Shown one piece after another: positions 1-8,833 of a stretch of 64,000 bases of DNA. The notes under the pieces were generated by a model. That model did no database searches. It had not been told where the DNA came from and saw only the letters and a list, made by a program, of their open reading frames with translations. Position numbers and translations under genes: made by a program. The stretch comes from Frigidibacter mobilis (GTDB lineage: Bacteria > Pseudomonadota > Alphaproteobacteria > Rhodobacterales > Rhodobacteraceae): NCBI RefSeq assembly GCF_001620265.1, contig NZ_CP012661.1, forward strand, positions 2,604,001 to 2,668,000, given 5' to 3'. Every line of letters starts with the position of its first letter. Positions within the stretch are counted from its first letter, which is position 1.

Positions 1-1
1 A

Positions 2-49
2 ATCAAGGCCTTGTACGAGAGCGACGCAGCTGCGGACTACTTGGCCTAG
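2..49 (+). CDS. C-terminal end of a gene cut by the left edge
   Basis: The first 49 bases hold an open frame ending in TAG that reads IKALYESDAAADYLA. It runs off the left edge, so only about 15 residues are visible. The composition is plausible for a real protein terminus, but it is too short to assign to a family. It could be a chance open frame. Nothing about its function can be said. Confidence 0.35.
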   Translation: MKALYESDAAADYLA

Positions 50-324
50 GTCGCGCTCACTTCCGATGCCAGTCGCGCTTTCGAAGCAGATGCCAATGCG
101 AACGCCATCATCGCGGTCGGACAAGGTTTTGTTGGCTTTTCAGGATGTTGCGGCTCTGAACCGAAAGTGGTCCGGTTAACAGGTCTGGAGAATGTCGGCC
201 CGGAGAGAACGCGTGTGCGCCCTTTGGTGCGTGGGTCGGTTAACAGCCCCACCCGCATAACCCCCGAAAACAACGGAAAAATCCGGCCGCAGCCGGATTG
301 GGAGAACGCTTTCGCGAGGGCAAG

Positions 325-414
325 TGGCGGATCGATAGGGATTCGAACCCTAGAGACGGTTCCCCGCCTACACACTTTCCAGGCGTGCGCCTTCGACCAC
401 TCGGCCACCGATCC
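325..414 (-). tRNA. tRNA-Ser (GGA)
   Basis: On the minus strand this 90-base segment folds as a class II tRNA. The acceptor stem GGATCGG pairs with TCGATCC (one G-T pair), followed by discriminator G and an encoded CCA. The D arm begins GCCGAGTGG, the anticodon loop CTGGAAA gives anticodon GGA, there is a long variable arm, and the T loop is GGTTCGAATCC. Anticodon GGA reads UCC/UCU serine codons. Confidence 0.97.
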
Positions 415-828
415 GTTGCGGCGCTGTTTACACGCGAGGGATCGGGGGGTTCAAGGGGAAACTGAGGGCCGCAAAGGTATGGTCGAGGCAGGTCTCGGCG
501 GGGGGGGGCGGGGCTGGCGCGTGGCGGCGGGCCCTCGCGGGCAGGGCCTCTGCGCCGGACGCAAGGCGTTCCCGATTCCGGGCGCGGGCTTGGCCCAAAC
601 TGCCCACATCTGCCGACAGGCCGACAGGCGGGCCGCTGCAACCCCTCCGCGCCGGACCGCTACCGCGGGGCAGCGGCCATCCGACTGCCGCCCGCCACGC
701 GGGGGAGGGCCACAGCCCCTCAGCTCGCGCGGGGCAATCCCTTGCAGGGTGAGACGCCCACCGCCCACCCTGCCTTAAGCTCCCGTTAAGCCCGCGCCGA
801 CAGACGATCCCCAAAACAGGAGCCCGCC
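415..828. other. Intergenic stretch between tRNA-Ser and the two-component operon
   Basis: There is no convincing gene here. The stretch has a run of nine G near 501 and is very GC-rich. Open frames on both strands have no start signals or recognisable product. The right end holds the direct-repeat promoter described at 775-817. Confidence 0.6.
775..817 (+). promoter_or_regulatory. OmpR-type direct repeat and promoter of the two-component operon
   Basis: TTAAGC occurs at 775-780 and again at 786-791, an exact 11-bp period as used by OmpR/PhoB-family regulators. The block CCCCAAAAC starts at 809, 18 bases after the second repeat ends. The same repeat, period and spacing occur at 2988-3030 ahead of the L,D-transpeptidase. 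The second repeat probably replaces or overlaps the -35 region, which suggests activation and autoregulation. The arrangement is seen directly; the regulator assignment is inferred. Confidence 0.6.
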
Positions 829-978
829 ATGACCTCGCCCAGGGTCCCCGGTCCGCGCCCGCGCCGCACCGCGCCTATCCCGGCCGTCTCACTCATGATA
901 CAGCGCCGCTCAGGCGCTCCACCGCTGCGGGGCGCCCTGCCCTCCCAGAGCAAAGGCGCAGGATGCGGGTTCTGATTA
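829..978 (+). CDS. Possible small leader ORF ahead of the response regulator
   Basis: ATG at 829 has a fair ribosome site (CAGGAG seven bases upstream). It lies just after the direct-repeat promoter and would be the first frame on the transcript. It encodes 49 residues rich in Pro, Arg and Ser, with no signal peptide or membrane segment, and its end overlaps the response-regulator start by 16 bases. No family is recognised. It may be a coupling leader or simply untranslated sequence. Confidence 0.25.
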
Positions 979-1625
979 TCGAGGATGACGCGGTGCTGCG
1001 CGACGGGCTGCAGGTCGGGCTGCGGCTGGCGGGCTTCAGCCCCGACTCCGTCGGCAGCCTGGGCGATGCCCGCAGCGCGCTGCGGGCCGCGCGGTTCGAG
1101 GTGCTGGTGCTGGACCTGATGCTGCCCGACGGCTCCGGCCTCGATCTGCTGGCGGAACTGCGCCGTGCCCGCGATCCGGTGCCGGTGCTGGTGCTGACCG
1201 CCCGCGACCGTCCCGGCGACAAGGTGCGCGGGCTCGACCTTGGCGCCGACGACTACCTGGGCAAACCCTTCGACCTGGAAGAGCTGGCGGCGCGCCTGCG
1301 CGCCCTTGGCCGCCGCCCCGCGGCGCTCTCGCGCACCCAGCCGGTCTGGAACGGTGTCACTCTCGACCTTGCCTGCCAGGAGGCGCGGCGGGGCGAGACT
1401 GTCATTCCGCTGTCGCCGCGGGAGTTTTCGGTGCTGCAGGCGCTGATGGCCCATCCGCGCGCCATCCTCAGCAAGAGCCGGCTGGAAGAGCATCTCTATG
1501 GCTGGCAGGAAGAGGTCGACAGCAACACCGTCGAGGTGCATGTCCACAAGCTGCGCGCCAAGCTCGGGCACGGCTTCATCGAAACCGTGCGCGGCGCCGG
1601 CTACCGGCTGGCGGAGCCCGAATGA
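963..1625 (+). CDS. OmpR-family response regulator (QseB/PmrA-like)
   Basis: The 220-residue protein has an N-terminal receiver domain (about 1-115) with acidic pocket E7-D8-D9, phospho-acceptor D51 in LVLDLMLPDG and the KPF lysine near 103. A C-terminal winged helix (about 125-218) follows, with VDSNTVEVHVHKLRAKL typical of OmpR DNA-recognition regions. It overlaps the histidine-kinase start by 4 bases, so the pair is co-translated. Similarity is closest to the QseB/PmrA/TctD group. The input signal is unknown. The paired TTAAGC boxes upstream and at 2988 are its likely targets. Confidence 0.93.
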   Translation: MRVLIIEDDAVLRDGLQVGLRLAGFSPDSVGSLGDARSALRAARFEVLVLDLMLPDGSGLDLLAELRRARDPVPVLVLTARDRPGDKVRGLDLGADDYLGKPFDLEELAARLRALGRRPAALSRTQPVWNGVTLDLACQEARRGETVIPLSPREFSVLQALMAHPRAILSKSRLEEHLYGWQEEVDSNTVEVHVHKLRAKLGHGFIETVRGAGYRLAEPE

Positions 1626-2991
1626 AGGCGCGCATGACCTCGATCCAGCGCCGCCTGTTCGGTGTCCTGCTGGCCGCCACCGGGGTGATCTGGCTGTCGG
1701 CGGCGCTGTGGATCCAGTCCTCGACGAGGGTAGAGTTGAACCGCGTGCTGGACAGCCGGCTGGCCGAGGCGGCGCGGATGGTCGGCAGCCTGGTCGATCA
1801 GGACGGGCTGCAGCTGAACGCCGCGATGGCGCTGGCCGCACCGGCACTGCCGGGCGAGGCGGCGCACAGCTATGCCCGCCAGCTGTCCTGCCAGGTCTGG
1901 GCACTGGATGGCACGCGGCTCGCCGGATCGTCGCAGGCGCCGCAGCAGGCGCTGGCGGCGGTCGCGGAGGGCTTCAGCGAGGATGAGGTGGATGGGCTGC
2001 GCTGGCGCGTCTACACCCATGTCGATACCGCCCGCGGCATCCGCGTGATGGTCGGTGACAGCGTGGCGATCCGCGAGAGGCTGCTGGCCGATGTGGTGCA
2101 GGGGCTGATGTGGCCGGCGCTGTTCATCCTGCCGCTGCTGGCGGGCGCGATCTGGCTGAGCCTGCGGCGCGGCCTTGCGCCGCTGCGCCGCATCGCGGGC
2201 CAGCTGTCACAGCGCAGCGCCGAGGATCTGGCCCCGCTGCAGGCGCAGGCCCCGCGCGAGGTGGCGCCGATGGTCACGGCCCTCAACGGCCTCTTCGCCC
2301 GCGTCCGCGCCGCCCGCCAGCGCGAGCAGGATTTCACCGCCTATGCCGCGCATGAGCTGAAGACGCCGCTGGCCGGCTGAAGATGCAGGCCGAGGTGGCG
2401 CGGCTCGCCCCCGATGCCGCAACCCGCGATCACGCGCTGGCGCAGATCCGCCGCGCGGTGGATCGCTCGGACCGGCTGGTGCATCAGCTGCTGGACATGG
2501 CCGCGGTCGATCAGGGCAGTGACGGGTCCGCGCCCCGCCCGCTGCCCCGGATCGGCGCCGAGGTGCTGGAGCTGACCGCCGCCGCCGCCCGCGCCCGCCG
2601 CGTCAACCTGCACCTGCATTGCGATGACGCGCTTGCGGGTCTGCACCCCGCGTTGCCCGACCTGCTGGTGGTCGCCCTGCGCAACCTGGTGGAAAACGCC
2701 GTCCATGCCAGCCCCGAGGGCGGCCGCGTCGATCTGTACCTGACGGCCACTCCGCGCGGCTGGCAAGCCGAGGTGCTGGACGAAGGGCCCGGCATCCCCG
2801 AAGCCGTCCGCCCCCGCGTCACCGAACGCTTCTACCGCGGCTCCAGCGAGGGCAGCGGCAGCGGCCTTGGCCTCGCCATCGTCGAAACCGCAGCGCTGCG
2901 CCTTGGTGCCAGCTTCACCCTCTCTCCCCGCATCCCGAAGGGAGAGGCCGCACGCCTGAGCTTCGACGTCAGGGAACCCTCCCGCCCTTAA
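1622..2991 (+). pseudogene. Sensor histidine kinase, interrupted by a one-base frameshift
   Basis: The first frame (1622-2380) gives a transmembrane helix near residues 12-30, a periplasmic domain, a second helix near 160-180, a HAMP-like linker and the H box HELKTPLAG (phospho-acceptor His244), then a TGA. The next frame resumes at once (LKMQAEVARLAP) and continues through the N, G1 and G2 boxes (NLVENAVHAS, DEGPGIP, GSGLGLAIV) to 2991. Adding one C in GGCTG at about 2375-2378 restores one kinase of about 456 residues, the usual length for QseC/PmrB relatives. This is either a real disruption or, more likely, a consensus error. It is the partner of the upstream regulator. Confidence 0.88.
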
Positions 2992-3030
2992 GGCGCGCTT
3001 AAGCTCCGCCCGCCACGGCAGCCCCAAGAC
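2988..3030 (+). promoter_or_regulatory. Second OmpR-type direct repeat, promoter of the L,D-transpeptidase operon
   Basis: TTAAGG at 2988-2993 and TTAAGC at 2999-3004 repeat with an 11-bp period. CCCCAAGAC begins at 3022, 18 bases after the second repeat ends. This is the same layout as the site at 775-817. It starts at the kinase stop codon, 57 bases ahead of the lipoprotein ATG, and so ties the cell-wall and thiol genes to the adjacent two-component system. Confidence 0.58.
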
Positions 3031-3060
3031 CCGCCCCATGCGGGCCAAAAGGATGCCCCT

Positions 3061-3837
3061 ATGCGACTGCCCCTGCTCCTGCCCCTGCTCCTCGCCCTCG
3101 CCGCCTGCGCCCAGCCCGAGGCGACGCGCGCGCCCATCCCGCAAACCCCGACGCTCGATCCCGAGCTGCTGGCGATGTATGCCGAACTCCCGGACGGCGA
3201 CCTCACCATCCCTGCCATTCCCCCCAAATGGCTGTCCGAACGCAACAAGCGCACCGAAGTCGACTACTGGACCGAAGAGGCCCCCGGCACCATCATCGTC
3301 GATCCCTTCGCGCGCTACCTCTACCTCGTGCAAAGCGGCAACCGCGCCATGCGCTACGCCGTGGCGGTGGGCGAGGAAGGCCGCGGCTTCTCGGGCGAGG
3401 CGACGATCCCCTATACCCGCGAATGGCCCAGCTGGACGCCGACGCAGAACATGATCGCCGAAGACCCCGAGCAATACGGGCCGGTCAGGGACGGTCTGCC
3501 CGGCGGGCTGGAAAACCCGCTTGGCGCCCGCGCGCTCTACCTGTTCCAGAACGGGCGAGATACGCTCTACCGCATCCACGGCACCGCGAATCCCTGGTCG
3601 ATCGGGCAGGCGACCTCGGCCGGCTGCATCCGGCTCTACAACCAGGACATCGTCGACCTGCACAACCGCGTGAAGCCCGGCGCGCGGGTTGTGGTGCTGG
3701 ACCAGTCGCAAACCGGCAAGGGCACGGTCCCGCCAGGCACCCCGCTGCCGCCGGTGGACTATCCCGCCGGCTTCGTCGCGCTGACGCCCGCAACCGCGGC
3801 CACCGCCGCCACCGCGCCCGCGCCGCAGGTGAACTGA
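3061..3837 (+). CDS. L,D-transpeptidase (YkuD domain) lipoprotein
   Basis: The 258-residue protein opens with a lipoprotein signal ending LALAAC (lipidated Cys16). A YkuD catalytic domain follows (about 76-218) with the signature HGTANPWSIGQATSAGC: His173 and nucleophile Cys189 followed by IRL. Such enzymes form 3-3 peptidoglycan cross-links or attach proteins to the wall in the periplasm. The tail is Pro/Ala/Thr-rich. Its stop overlaps the next ATG (TGATG), so it is coupled to the DsbA-like gene, and it sits behind the repeat promoter at 2988. A nearer upstream ATG at 3052 is also possible but gives no lipobox in frame. Confidence 0.92.
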   Translation: MRLPLLLPLLLALAACAQPEATRAPIPQTPTLDPELLAMYAELPDGDLTIPAIPPKWLSERNKRTEVDYWTEEAPGTIIVDPFARYLYLVQSGNRAMRYAVAVGEEGRGFSGEATIPYTREWPSWTPTQNMIAEDPEQYGPVRDGLPGGLENPLGARALYLFQNGRDTLYRIHGTANPWSIGQATSAGCIRLYNQDIVDLHNRVKPGARVVVLDQSQTGKGTVPPGTPLPPVDYPAGFVALTPATAATAATAPAPQVN

Positions 3838-4448
3838 TGCGCCAGCCCCTCACCCGCCGCCACCTGATCGCCGCCGGCGCCGCGCTGGCCCTCACCCCCG
3901 CCGCCCTGCGCGCCCAGGGCTTCCCCGACCCGGCCGAAGTTCTGAATGATCCCGACGCGCCGGTTCAGGGCAACCCCGCAGGCGATGTCACGGTGATCGA
4001 GTACTTCGATTACCAATGCCCCTACTGCAAGGCCAACCACCCGCTGCTGATGCGCGAGCTGGCGCGCGACGGCGGCATCCGCCTGATCCTCAAGGACTGG
4101 CCGGTCTTCGGCCCGCCCTCGCTGCACGCCGCGCAACTCGTGCTCGGCGCGCAGCAACAGGGCCAGTACCCCGCCGCGCAGGCGGCGCTGATGGCGACGA
4201 AGGGCCGCCTGACCGAGGCGCAGATCGACCGCAGGCTGAAAGAGGCCGGGATCGACCTTGCCGCGGCCTCTGCCGCCTATCGTGCGCAGCAGGATCGGTG
4301 GGCGGCGCTGCTGGCACGCAACGCCGCGCAGGCCGCGGGCTTCGGCTTCTTCGGCACGCCGTCCTATGTGGTCGGGATGACGCTGTTCCCCGGGGTCATC
4401 GACCAGGCCACCCTGCGCCAGGCGATCAAGGCCGCCCGCACCGGCTGA
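3837..4448 (+). CDS. DsbA-family thiol:disulfide oxidoreductase
   Basis: This 203-residue thioredoxin-fold protein has the active site CPYC (Cys61/Cys64) and a C-terminal cis-proline segment FGTPSYVVG. The N-terminus ([20 protein letters not shown]) is a Tat-like or Sec signal, so it acts in the periplasm, oxidising or isomerising cysteines. It overlaps the L,D-transpeptidase by one base. Co-expression fits a role in maturing envelope proteins, possibly keeping the transpeptidase cysteine in the right redox state. That link is inference. Confidence 0.92.
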   Translation: MRQPLTRRHLIAAGAALALTPAALRAQGFPDPAEVLNDPDAPVQGNPAGDVTVIEYFDYQCPYCKANHPLLMRELARDGGIRLILKDWPVFGPPSLHAAQLVLGAQQQGQYPAAQAALMATKGRLTEAQIDRRLKEAGIDLAAASAAYRAQQDRWAALLARNAAQAAGFGFFGTPSYVVGMTLFPGVIDQATLRQAIKAARTG

Positions 4449-4454
4449 TCCCGC

Positions 4455-5111
4455 TCAGACCAACGAGGTGACCCACAGGATCGTCGCATCCTCTTCGCTG
4501 ATCGAGATCACGTTATGGCCCATCGTCGCGTCGTAATAGGCGCTGTCGCCGCGGCGCAGGTCCACCGGCTCGTAGAATTCGGAATAGAGCCGGATCACCC
4601 CGGTCAGCACATACAGGAATTCCTCGCCGTCATGGCGCACCCAGCCGCCGAACTCCTCCAGCGTGCGGGCACGGATGCGGGCGCGGTAGGGCAGCATCTG
4701 CTTGGCGCGCAGCGCGCCGGCCAGCAACTCATGCTCATAGGTCACGGTGGCCTGCGCCTGGCCCTCGCCAACCCGCGTCACCGCCATGCGGCCCGTCACC
4801 TGCGCCTTCGACGGCGGGGTGAACAGTTGCGGCACCGAAATCGCCAGCCCCTCGGCCAGCTTCTTCAGCGCCTCATAGGTGGGCGACATCTGCCCGTTCT
4901 CGATCTTCGACAGGGTGGAGCGTGCCAGCCCGGCCTGCACCGCCGCCTGTTCCAGCGTCCAGCCCTTCGCCTTGCGCAGCTCGCGCACCCGTTCGCCCAG
5001 GTTCAGCGGCTCGGGCAGTTCCGCCGCCTCGCCGCTTTCGCGGGCGATGCGGATGATCCGGGTCTGGTCGGCACTCTTTGCCGGCATCTTGGGCTCGCTC
5101 TGCCGCGTCAT
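4455..5111 (-). CDS. XRE-family transcriptional regulator with C-terminal cupin
   Basis: The 218-residue protein has a helix-turn-helix domain (about 35-90; RVRELRKAKGWTLEQAA, ARSTLSKIENG) and a C-terminal cupin (about 130-215; GEEFLYVLTG, GDSAYYDA). The second of two nearby ATGs (5111) is chosen because GCGGGA lies six bases ahead of it. Proteins of this type sense a small ligand and often repress neighbours. The acyl-CoA ligase operon diverges 83 bases away and is the obvious candidate target, though no operator was identified. Confidence 0.88.
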   Translation of the reverse strand: MTRQSEPKMPAKSADQTRIIRIARESGEAAELPEPLNLGERVRELRKAKGWTLEQAAVQAGLARSTLSKIENGQMSPTYEALKKLAEGLAISVPQLFTPPSKAQVTGRMAVTRVGEGQAQATVTYEHELLAGALRAKQMLPYRARIRARTLEEFGGWVRHDGEEFLYVLTGVIRLYSEFYEPVDLRRGDSAYYDATMGHNVISISEEDATILWVTSLV

Positions 5112-5194
5112 GTTCATTCCCGCACAGGTTTGCGTGCTTCTGGGGCATTTCGCCCCGCCTTGCAACGGCAAGCCGCGCCGCGTAGCAACGGGGG

Positions 5195-6733
5195 ATGCTG
5201 TCCATTTATTCCGAAGGCAGCGCCCCTGCCATCCCCGCGCCCTTCAACCTTGCGGCGCATGTGCTGGCCGCGGGCGCCGCGACGCCTGGCAAGAGCGCCC
5301 TGCAGATCCTGCGCCCCACCGGCGCCGAACGCTGGAGCTATGCCCGGCTGATCGGCGCCGTGCGCGGCACCGCGACCGGCCTGCTGCAGGCGGGGCTGGC
5401 CCCGGGCGACCGGGTGCTGCTGCGGCTGGGGAACACGGTGGAGTTTCCGGTGGCCTTCCTCGGCGCCATCGCCGCGGGCCTCGTGCCGGTGCCGACCTCG
5501 GCGCAGCTGACGGTGGCCGAGATCACCGCGATGGCCGCGGGCCTCGATGCCCGGCTGATCGTGGCAGGCGAGAGCGTGGCCCTGCCCGAAGGCTCCGCCG
5601 CTCCGGTGCTGACCGAAGCGGCGCTGCGCGGGTTCGAGGCGCTGCCCCCCGCCGACTGGCACATGGGCGACCCGGAGCGGCCGGCCTACATCATCTACAC
5701 CTCCGGCACCTCGGGGACCTCGCGCGGGGTGGTCCATGCCCACCGCGCCATCCTCGGCCGTGCGATGATGCTGCAAGGATGGGAGGGGCTGGGGCCCGCC
5801 GACCGGCTGCTTCATGCCGGCGCCTTCAACTGGACCTATACGCTCGGCACCGGGCTGATGGATCCCTGGACCGTCGGCGCCACCGCGCTGATCCCCGGCG
5901 CCGGGACCAGCACCGCGCAGCTGCCGCTGCTGCTCAGGCGCTTTGACGCCACCATCTTCGCCGCCGCCCCCGGCGTCTTCCGCCAGATGCTGCGCGAGGC
6001 GCCGAACCTGCCGCTGCCGAAGCTGCGCCACGGGCTGTCTGCCGGCGAGAAGCTCCCCGCCCCGATCCGCGCCGCGTGGGAGGCCGCAACCGGCACCCCG
6101 ATCTGCGAGGCGCTCGGCATGTCCGAGATTTCCACCTTCATCTCCGCAGCCCCGGACCGTCCCGCCCCGGCCGAGGCGACCGGCTGGCCCCAGCCCGGCC
6201 GCCGCGTCGCGGTACTGAACGCCGCCGGCCAGCCCGTCCCCCGCGGCAGCCCCGGCACATTGGCCGTGGACCGCGCCGATCCGGGCCTGTTCCTGGGCTA
6301 TCTGGATGCCTCCGGGGAAACCGCGGCGCGGATGCAGGGGATGTGGTTCCTGACCGGCGATACCGTGAAGATGGCCCTGGATGGGGCCATCACCTATCTG
6401 GGCCGGGCCGACGACATGATGAACGCCGGCGGCTTCCGCGTCTCGCCGCTGGAGGTCGAGGCCGTCATAGCCGCCCATCCCGCCATCGCCGAGGCGGCGG
6501 CGGTAGAGCTGCCGGTGAAGGCCGGTGCCAGCGTCATCGCCGTCTTCTACGTCGCATCGAGCGAGGTGACCGAGGCAGAGCTGCAGGAGCACGCCCGCAC
6601 CCGCCTCGCCCGCTACAAGGAACCCCGGCTCTGGGTGGCCGTTGACGCCCTGCCGAAAAACGCCAATGGCAAGGCCAACCGCCGCGCGCTGCGCGAGGGC
6701 TGGACCGCTGCAAACCGAAAGACACATCCTTGA
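5195..6733 (+). CDS. AMP-forming acyl-CoA synthetase (ANL superfamily)
   Basis: The 512-residue protein carries the P-loop-like motif YTSGTSGTSRG near 169, the adenylate motif GLSAGEKLP, the hinge YLGRADDMMNAGGFRV and the catalytic lysine region PKNANGKANRR. It activates a carboxylic acid to its CoA thioester through an acyl-adenylate. Motif spacing resembles the benzoate/short- or medium-chain group, but the substrate cannot be read from sequence. It overlaps the next gene by four bases and is divergent from the cupin regulator. Confidence 0.9.
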   Translation: MLSIYSEGSAPAIPAPFNLAAHVLAAGAATPGKSALQILRPTGAERWSYARLIGAVRGTATGLLQAGLAPGDRVLLRLGNTVEFPVAFLGAIAAGLVPVPTSAQLTVAEITAMAAGLDARLIVAGESVALPEGSAAPVLTEAALRGFEALPPADWHMGDPERPAYIIYTSGTSGTSRGVVHAHRAILGRAMMLQGWEGLGPADRLLHAGAFNWTYTLGTGLMDPWTVGATALIPGAGTSTAQLPLLLRRFDATIFAAAPGVFRQMLREAPNLPLPKLRHGLSAGEKLPAPIRAAWEAATGTPICEALGMSEISTFISAAPDRPAPAEATGWPQPGRRVAVLNAAGQPVPRGSPGTLAVDRADPGLFLGYLDASGETAARMQGMWFLTGDTVKMALDGAITYLGRADDMMNAGGFRVSPLEVEAVIAAHPAIAEAAAVELPVKAGASVIAVFYVASSEVTEAELQEHARTRLARYKEPRLWVAVDALPKNANGKANRRALREGWTAANRKTHP

Positions 6734-7386
6734 TCCGGCTCGACATCATCGCTGACTACGCCTGCCCCTGGTGCTATCTCGGCAAGGCGATGCTGGACCG
6801 CGCGCTGGAAGCGCATCCGTCGCATCCCTTCACCGTCGAATGGCATCCCTACCAAATCGACCCCAGCGTCCCGCCCGAAGGCATGGACCGGCTGGAATAC
6901 ATGGCCGCCCGCTTCGGCGATGTCGCCTCCATCACCCGCGTTCACGAACCGCTGCTGGCAATGGCCGAAACCGCCGGCGTCCAGTTCAACCTGCCCGCCA
7001 TCACCCGCACCCCCAACACGCTGAACGCCCACCGCCTGACCCATTGGGCCGCGCTCGAAGGGCGGCAGGCGGCGATGGTCTCGGCGCTCTACCGGGCCTA
7101 TTGGCGCGAAGGGCAGGATATCGGCGACACCGCCACCCTCACGAAGATCGCAGTTCAGGCCGGGATGGACGAGTCCCTCACCGCCCGCCTGCTGGCCGGC
7201 GAGGCCGACCGGGACCTGACCCTGCAGCGCATCGCCCATTCCCGCAGCCGCGGCGTCACCTCGGTGCCGACCTTCATCATCGCCGACCGCCATGCCCTGA
7301 TGGGCGCACAAGAGCCTGCCCTCTGGGCGCAGGTGATCCAGGAAGTCACGCAAGGGCTTTCCCAACCGGACGAGGCCCCCGAATGA
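6730..7386 (+). CDS. FrnE-like DsbA-family oxidoreductase
   Basis: The 218-residue protein has a thioredoxin-fold with N-terminal CPWC (Cys12/Cys15) and the C-terminal SVPTFII cis-proline loop. There is no signal peptide, so it is cytoplasmic, like FrnE and related 2-hydroxychromene-2-carboxylate isomerase homologues. The only sensible start is TTG at 6730, inside the stop of the ligase (TTGA overlap). Its stop overlaps the MFS ATG. The three genes are therefore translationally coupled; the shared job is not known. Confidence 0.88.
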   Translation: MIRLDIIADYACPWCYLGKAMLDRALEAHPSHPFTVEWHPYQIDPSVPPEGMDRLEYMAARFGDVASITRVHEPLLAMAETAGVQFNLPAITRTPNTLNAHRLTHWAALEGRQAAMVSALYRAYWREGQDIGDTATLTKIAVQAGMDESLTARLLAGEADRDLTLQRIAHSRSRGVTSVPTFIIADRHALMGAQEPALWAQVIQEVTQGLSQPDEAPE

Positions 7387-8621
7387 CCGACACGCCCCCC
7401 CAGAGCGGCCCCCAAAGCGGCCCAACCATCCGCCGCCTGCCGATGCCCGAATTCGTGGCCATGCTCGCCACCCTCTTCGCCACCATCGCCTTTTCCATCG
7501 ACGCGATGCTGCCCGCCCTGCCGCAGATCGCGGCGGAACTCGTGCCAAATGACGTGAACCGCGCCCAGCTGATCCTCACCTCCTTCGTGCTGGGGATGGG
7601 CGTCGGCACCCTCTTCGCCGGCCCGATCTCGGATGCCACCGGCCGCAAGATCGCCATCACCGGCGGCTTCGGGCTCTACATCCTCGGGGCCGTGCTGGCC
7701 TGGCGCGCGCAAAGCATCGAGATGCTGCTGCTCGCCCGCTTCCTGCAGGGCCTTGGCGCCGCCGGGCCGCGCATCGTCAGCCTTGCCCTCATCCGCGACC
7801 TCTATCAGGGGCGCGAGATGGCGCGCGTCACCTCTTTCGTGATGATGATCTTCATCCTGATCCCGGCCGTCGCCCCCTCGATCGGCGCTGTGGTCATCGC
7901 CTTCACCGGCTGGCGCGGCATCTTCGGCGCCTTCATCCTGTTCGGGCTGATCGGCCTGCTGTGGTTGAACCTGCGCCAGGCCGAGACCCTGCCCCCCGCC
8001 AAGCGCCGGCCGCTGACGGTCATCAGCCTCGCCGCCGCCGCACGCGAGGTTCTGGCAGACCGCGAGGTGCGGGTCTACACTGTGGTGATGACCCTTGGCT
8101 TCGGCCAGATGTTCGCCGTGCTCTCCTCCTCGCAGCAGCTCTTCTCCGAAACCTACGGGCGCGGCGACAGCTTCCCCCTGTGGTTCGCCGGCATGGCGCT
8201 GCTGGCGGGCACCGGCTCGATCCTCAACGCCCGCTTCGTGGTGCGGCTGGGGATGCGGCGGATCGCGGTCATGGCCTATATGATGCAGACCTGCGTGTCG
8301 GCGGTGATGCTGGTGCTGGCGCTGACCGGCGCCCTGCCCGCCTGGGCCGAGTTCCCCGCCTTCTTCTTCTGGGTCACATCGGTGTTCTTCATGGCCGGCG
8401 TCACCTTCGGCAACCTCAATGCGCTGGCGCTGCAGCGCATGGGCCATATCGCCGGCATGGCCGCCTCCATCGTTGCAGCGGTGTCGACCGTGCTTGCCGT
8501 GGTGATCGCGGCGCCGCTGGGACTGATGTTCGACGGCACCGCGCGGCCGCTGATCGTGGGGGTGCTGGTCTGCTCGGGGCTGGCCTGGGGGCTGATGCGA
8601 CGGACGGTCACCACCGGCTGA
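7383..8621 (+). CDS. Bcr/CflA-family MFS multidrug exporter
   Basis: The 412-residue inner-membrane protein has about twelve hydrophobic segments. The segment-1 motif is SIDAMLPALPQIA and the loop 2-3 motif is GPISDATGRK, both typical of the drug:H+ antiporter-1 Bcr/CflA group. The length is normal. It is last in the ligase/FrnE/MFS operon, its ATG overlapping the upstream stop. It probably exports a small molecule using the proton gradient; the substrate is unknown. Confidence 0.9.
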   Translation: MTDTPPQSGPQSGPTIRRLPMPEFVAMLATLFATIAFSIDAMLPALPQIAAELVPNDVNRAQLILTSFVLGMGVGTLFAGPISDATGRKIAITGGFGLYILGAVLAWRAQSIEMLLLARFLQGLGAAGPRIVSLALIRDLYQGREMARVTSFVMMIFILIPAVAPSIGAVVIAFTGWRGIFGAFILFGLIGLLWLNLRQAETLPPAKRRPLTVISLAAAAREVLADREVRVYTVVMTLGFGQMFAVLSSSQQLFSETYGRGDSFPLWFAGMALLAGTGSILNARFVVRLGMRRIAVMAYMMQTCVSAVMLVLALTGALPAWAEFPAFFFWVTSVFFMAGVTFGNLNALALQRMGHIAGMAASIVAAVSTVLAVVIAAPLGLMFDGTARPLIVGVLVCSGLAWGLMRRTVTTG

Positions 8622-8640
8622 GGCTTCCCCGAACAGAGGA

Positions 8641-8667
8641 CAGCGCCCGTCCGCCGGGTGGGCGCTG
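8641..8667 (+). terminator. Hairpin downstream of the MFS gene
   Basis: CAGCGCCC (8641-8648) pairs with GGGCGCTG (8660-8667). There is no T run. The left arm and following bases (8641-8655) are repeated in inverted orientation at 8753-8767. Confidence 0.5.
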
Positions 8668-8733
8668 CAACGCCAGTTCTAGGCACTTTATGGTGCAGCC
8701 CACCTCCACCGGATTTCTAGGCGCCGACATTGC

Positions 8734-8767
8734 AAAAGCGCCCGCCCGAGGGGGCGGACGGGCGCTG
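8734..8767 (-). terminator. mfd: Terminator of mfd
   Basis: Read on the minus strand, a GC-rich hairpin (arms AGCGCCCG/CGGGCGCT, 8737-8744 and 8759-8766) is followed by TTTTGC. It lies about 70 bases after the mfd stop and mirrors the hairpin at 8641-8667. Confidence 0.65.
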
Positions 8768-8833
8768 CCCGGCGGCGCCAAGGCGCCTTGTTCCGGGCAA
8801 GAAGGGGGTCCAAACGGTGTCGCCTCTACAGCC

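Noticed and set aside
46..408. 120-codon minus-strand frame over the first tRNA
   Set aside because: It reads through tRNA-Ser(GGA); the N-terminal residues are simply translated tRNA sequence.
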